Translations under genes and position numbers: made by a program
Source of the DNA: Cyclobacterium marinum DSM 745
Lineage (GTDB): Bacteria; Bacteroidota; Bacteroidia; Cytophagales; Cyclobacteriaceae
Reading direction: 5' to 3'
NCBI RefSeq assembly: GCF_000222485.1
Contig: NC_015914.1
Span: forward strand, 1,178,001 to 1,242,000
Length of the DNA stretch: 64,000 bases
Part shown: positions 62,896-64,000 of the stretch, in pieces
How positions within the stretch are numbered: the stretch's first letter is position 1
Layout of the letters: the number at the start of each line of letters is the position of its first letter
The notes under the pieces: generated by a model
Databases searched by the model: none
Seen by the model: the letters and a program-made list of their open reading frames with translations, nothing else
Told to the model about the DNA's origin: nothing

Positions 62896-64000
62896 TTAAA
62901 TCAAATCCACACTTCGTTTCACAAAGGCTGTCAAGGCTTTGCCTGTCAACAATCCCTGAGAAACCAAAGCCAGATCAAATGCTTGCTTGGCAAGTTTCAA
63001 TTGTGCCTCCTCATCTTCAGTTTTCAAAATTTTATCAATAACGGGATGGTTTCCGTTAATTCCCACTTTATAATTGTCCGGCATGGCACCGTAAAAACCC
63101 ATTCCACCACCGTTTTGCGCCATATCTTTCATCCTCCGCATAAATTCATCCATGGTAATGGTCACAGGCATTTCCTCCGGACTTGCGCCTTCAACTTCCA
63201 CCGAATAAGATTGGTTGGCAATGGACTTTTCAAAAATCTCTTTCACCTTCTTGGACTGATCTTCGCTCAATAGGTTTTCATAGCCACCTTCTTTTTCAAT
63301 AAGCTTATCCACCACATCAGCGTCCACCCTCTTCAGACTGGTGTTTTCCAGCTTGCTTTCAATGTTTTGGATAAAATGGCTGTCTATTGGTGAATCCATC
63401 AATAACACATCATAATCTTTTTTATTCGCAGACTGAATGAAAGTATCTTGTTTATCCGCATCTGTTGCGTACAGGTAAACTAATTTGTCATCTTTCCCTG
63501 TCTGCAGCGGCTTCACTTTTTCTTGGTATTCATCCAAGGTAAAATATTCCCCATTGGTGTTATTCAGTAAGACAAAGTTTTTGGCTTTCTCATAGAATTT
63601 ATCTTCTGAGATCATGCCGTATTTCACGAAAAGCCCAATATCTTTCCATTTTTCTTCATAAACTTTCCTGTCTTTTTTATAAAGTTCTCCAAGTTTATCA
63701 GCTACTTTTTTGGTAATGTAATTGTTGATTTTCTTAACATTACTATCTGCCTGTAAGAAACTTCTAGATACATTTAGCGGTATATCCGGGGAGTCAATTA
63801 CCCCATGAAGTAACATTAAAAATTCAGGTACAATGTCCTTAACTTCATCCGTTATAAACACCTGACGACTAAAGAGCTTAATCTTGTTTCTTTGAAGCTC
63901 AAAATCATTCTTTACCTTAGGGAAATACAATACTCCGGTAAGGTTAAAAGGATAATCTACATTCAAGTGAATCCAAAAAAGCGGATCTTCACTCATTGGA
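62896..64000 (-). CDS. htpG: Molecular chaperone HtpG (C-terminal part, 5' end cut off)
   Basis: The frame enters from the right edge and runs 368 codons to its stop, so the N-terminal ATPase domain lies outside. Seen are the middle domain (VLYFPKVKNDFELQRNKIKLFSRQVFI, DIVPEFLMLLHGVIDSPDIPLNVSRS) and the C-terminal dimerisation region ending near KALTAFVKRSVDLI. These are clear Hsp90/HtpG features, including the catalytic-loop Arg in NVSRSFLQ. It is an ATP-driven cytoplasmic chaperone dimer. It terminates separately before the Rrf2 gene. Confidence 0.95.
   Translation of the reverse strand, partial: PMSEDPLFWIHLNVDYPFNLTGVLYFPKVKNDFELQRNKIKLFSRQVFITDEVKDIVPEFLMLLHGVIDSPDIPLNVSRSFLQADSNVKKINNYITKKVADKLGELYKKDRKVYEEKWKDIGLFVKYGMISEDKFYEKAKNFVLLNNTNGEYFTLDEYQEKVKPLQTGKDDKLVYLYATDADKQDTFIQSANKKDYDVLLMDSPIDSHFIQNIESKLENTSLKRVDADVVDKLIEKEGGYENLLSEDQSKKVKEIFEKSIANQSYSVEVEGASPEEMPVTITMDEFMRRMKDMAQNGGGMGFYGAMPDNYKVGINGNHPVIDKILKTEDEEAQLKLAKQAFDLALVSQGLLTGKALTAFVKRSVDLI

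Overview
The window is a 64 kb chromosomal segment of a Bacteroidota bacterium. The gene content best suggests the Cyclobacteriaceae or a nearby Cytophagia family, but this is an inference from gene types and I could not run a search. Supporting signs are the moderately AT-rich DNA, the near absence of Shine-Dalgarno sequences, several TAnnTTTG-type -7 promoter boxes, the YceD-rpmF pair, the compact leuA without a regulatory domain, an RprXY-like two-component pair, a DUF5107-TPR protein and a sulfite reductase fused to a HEPN-like domain.

Layout. 1-5.9 kb: cut-off TPR membrane protein, gatC, plsC and an NfeD-family protease on the minus strand, then a LysM protein on plus. 6-13.3 kb: pdxA, yceD-rpmF, an unknown alpha-helical protein (minus), leuA, and an exported amidohydrolase/phosphoesterase pair. 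13.3-22 kb: a Spx/ArsC-like protein, a tiny ORF with its own terminator, a large DUF5107-TPR protein, then hemL, a periplasmic-binding protein and guaA. 22-24.55 kb: a repeat island with one IS110-family element and no other gene. 24.55-29.5 kb: HIT protein, greA, a 2-hydroxyacid dehydrogenase-mgtE-rsmA operon and an RlpA-like protein. 29.9-34.2 kb: sbcDC. 34.2-38.6 kb: a three-gene alpha-glucan operon. 39.2 kb: tRNA-His. 39.4-47.1 kb: dihydroorotase, DEAD-box helicase, and exported or small enzymes (esterase, sugar isomerase-like, DinB-like, unknown secreted protein, M28 peptidase). 47.3-56.7 kb: gcvP, fumC, ridA, a histidine kinase/response regulator pair and lysA. 57-62.7 kb: two small ORFs, then an assimilatory sulfur operon (cysH, sulfite reductase-HEPN, siroheme cobA and met8) below an Rrf2 regulator. 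The right edge cuts htpG.

The most notable signal is in the IS110 element (about 22305-23620). The non-coding stretch before its transposase folds into two stem-bounded loops. Their arms match, in the expected orientations, the left flank, the right flank and both element ends (matches of 11, 10, 8 and 7 nt). This is the arrangement expected of a bridge RNA. The flanks rejoin into a palindromic dispersed repeat, another copy of which lies about 100 bp away, so the element appears to be guided to the loop of that repeat. Other points worth a look are three tiny ORFs each ending at a terminator, a structured leader before the sulfur operon, a tRNA-His with mispaired stems, and a dihydroorotase whose first metal-site His is Gln.
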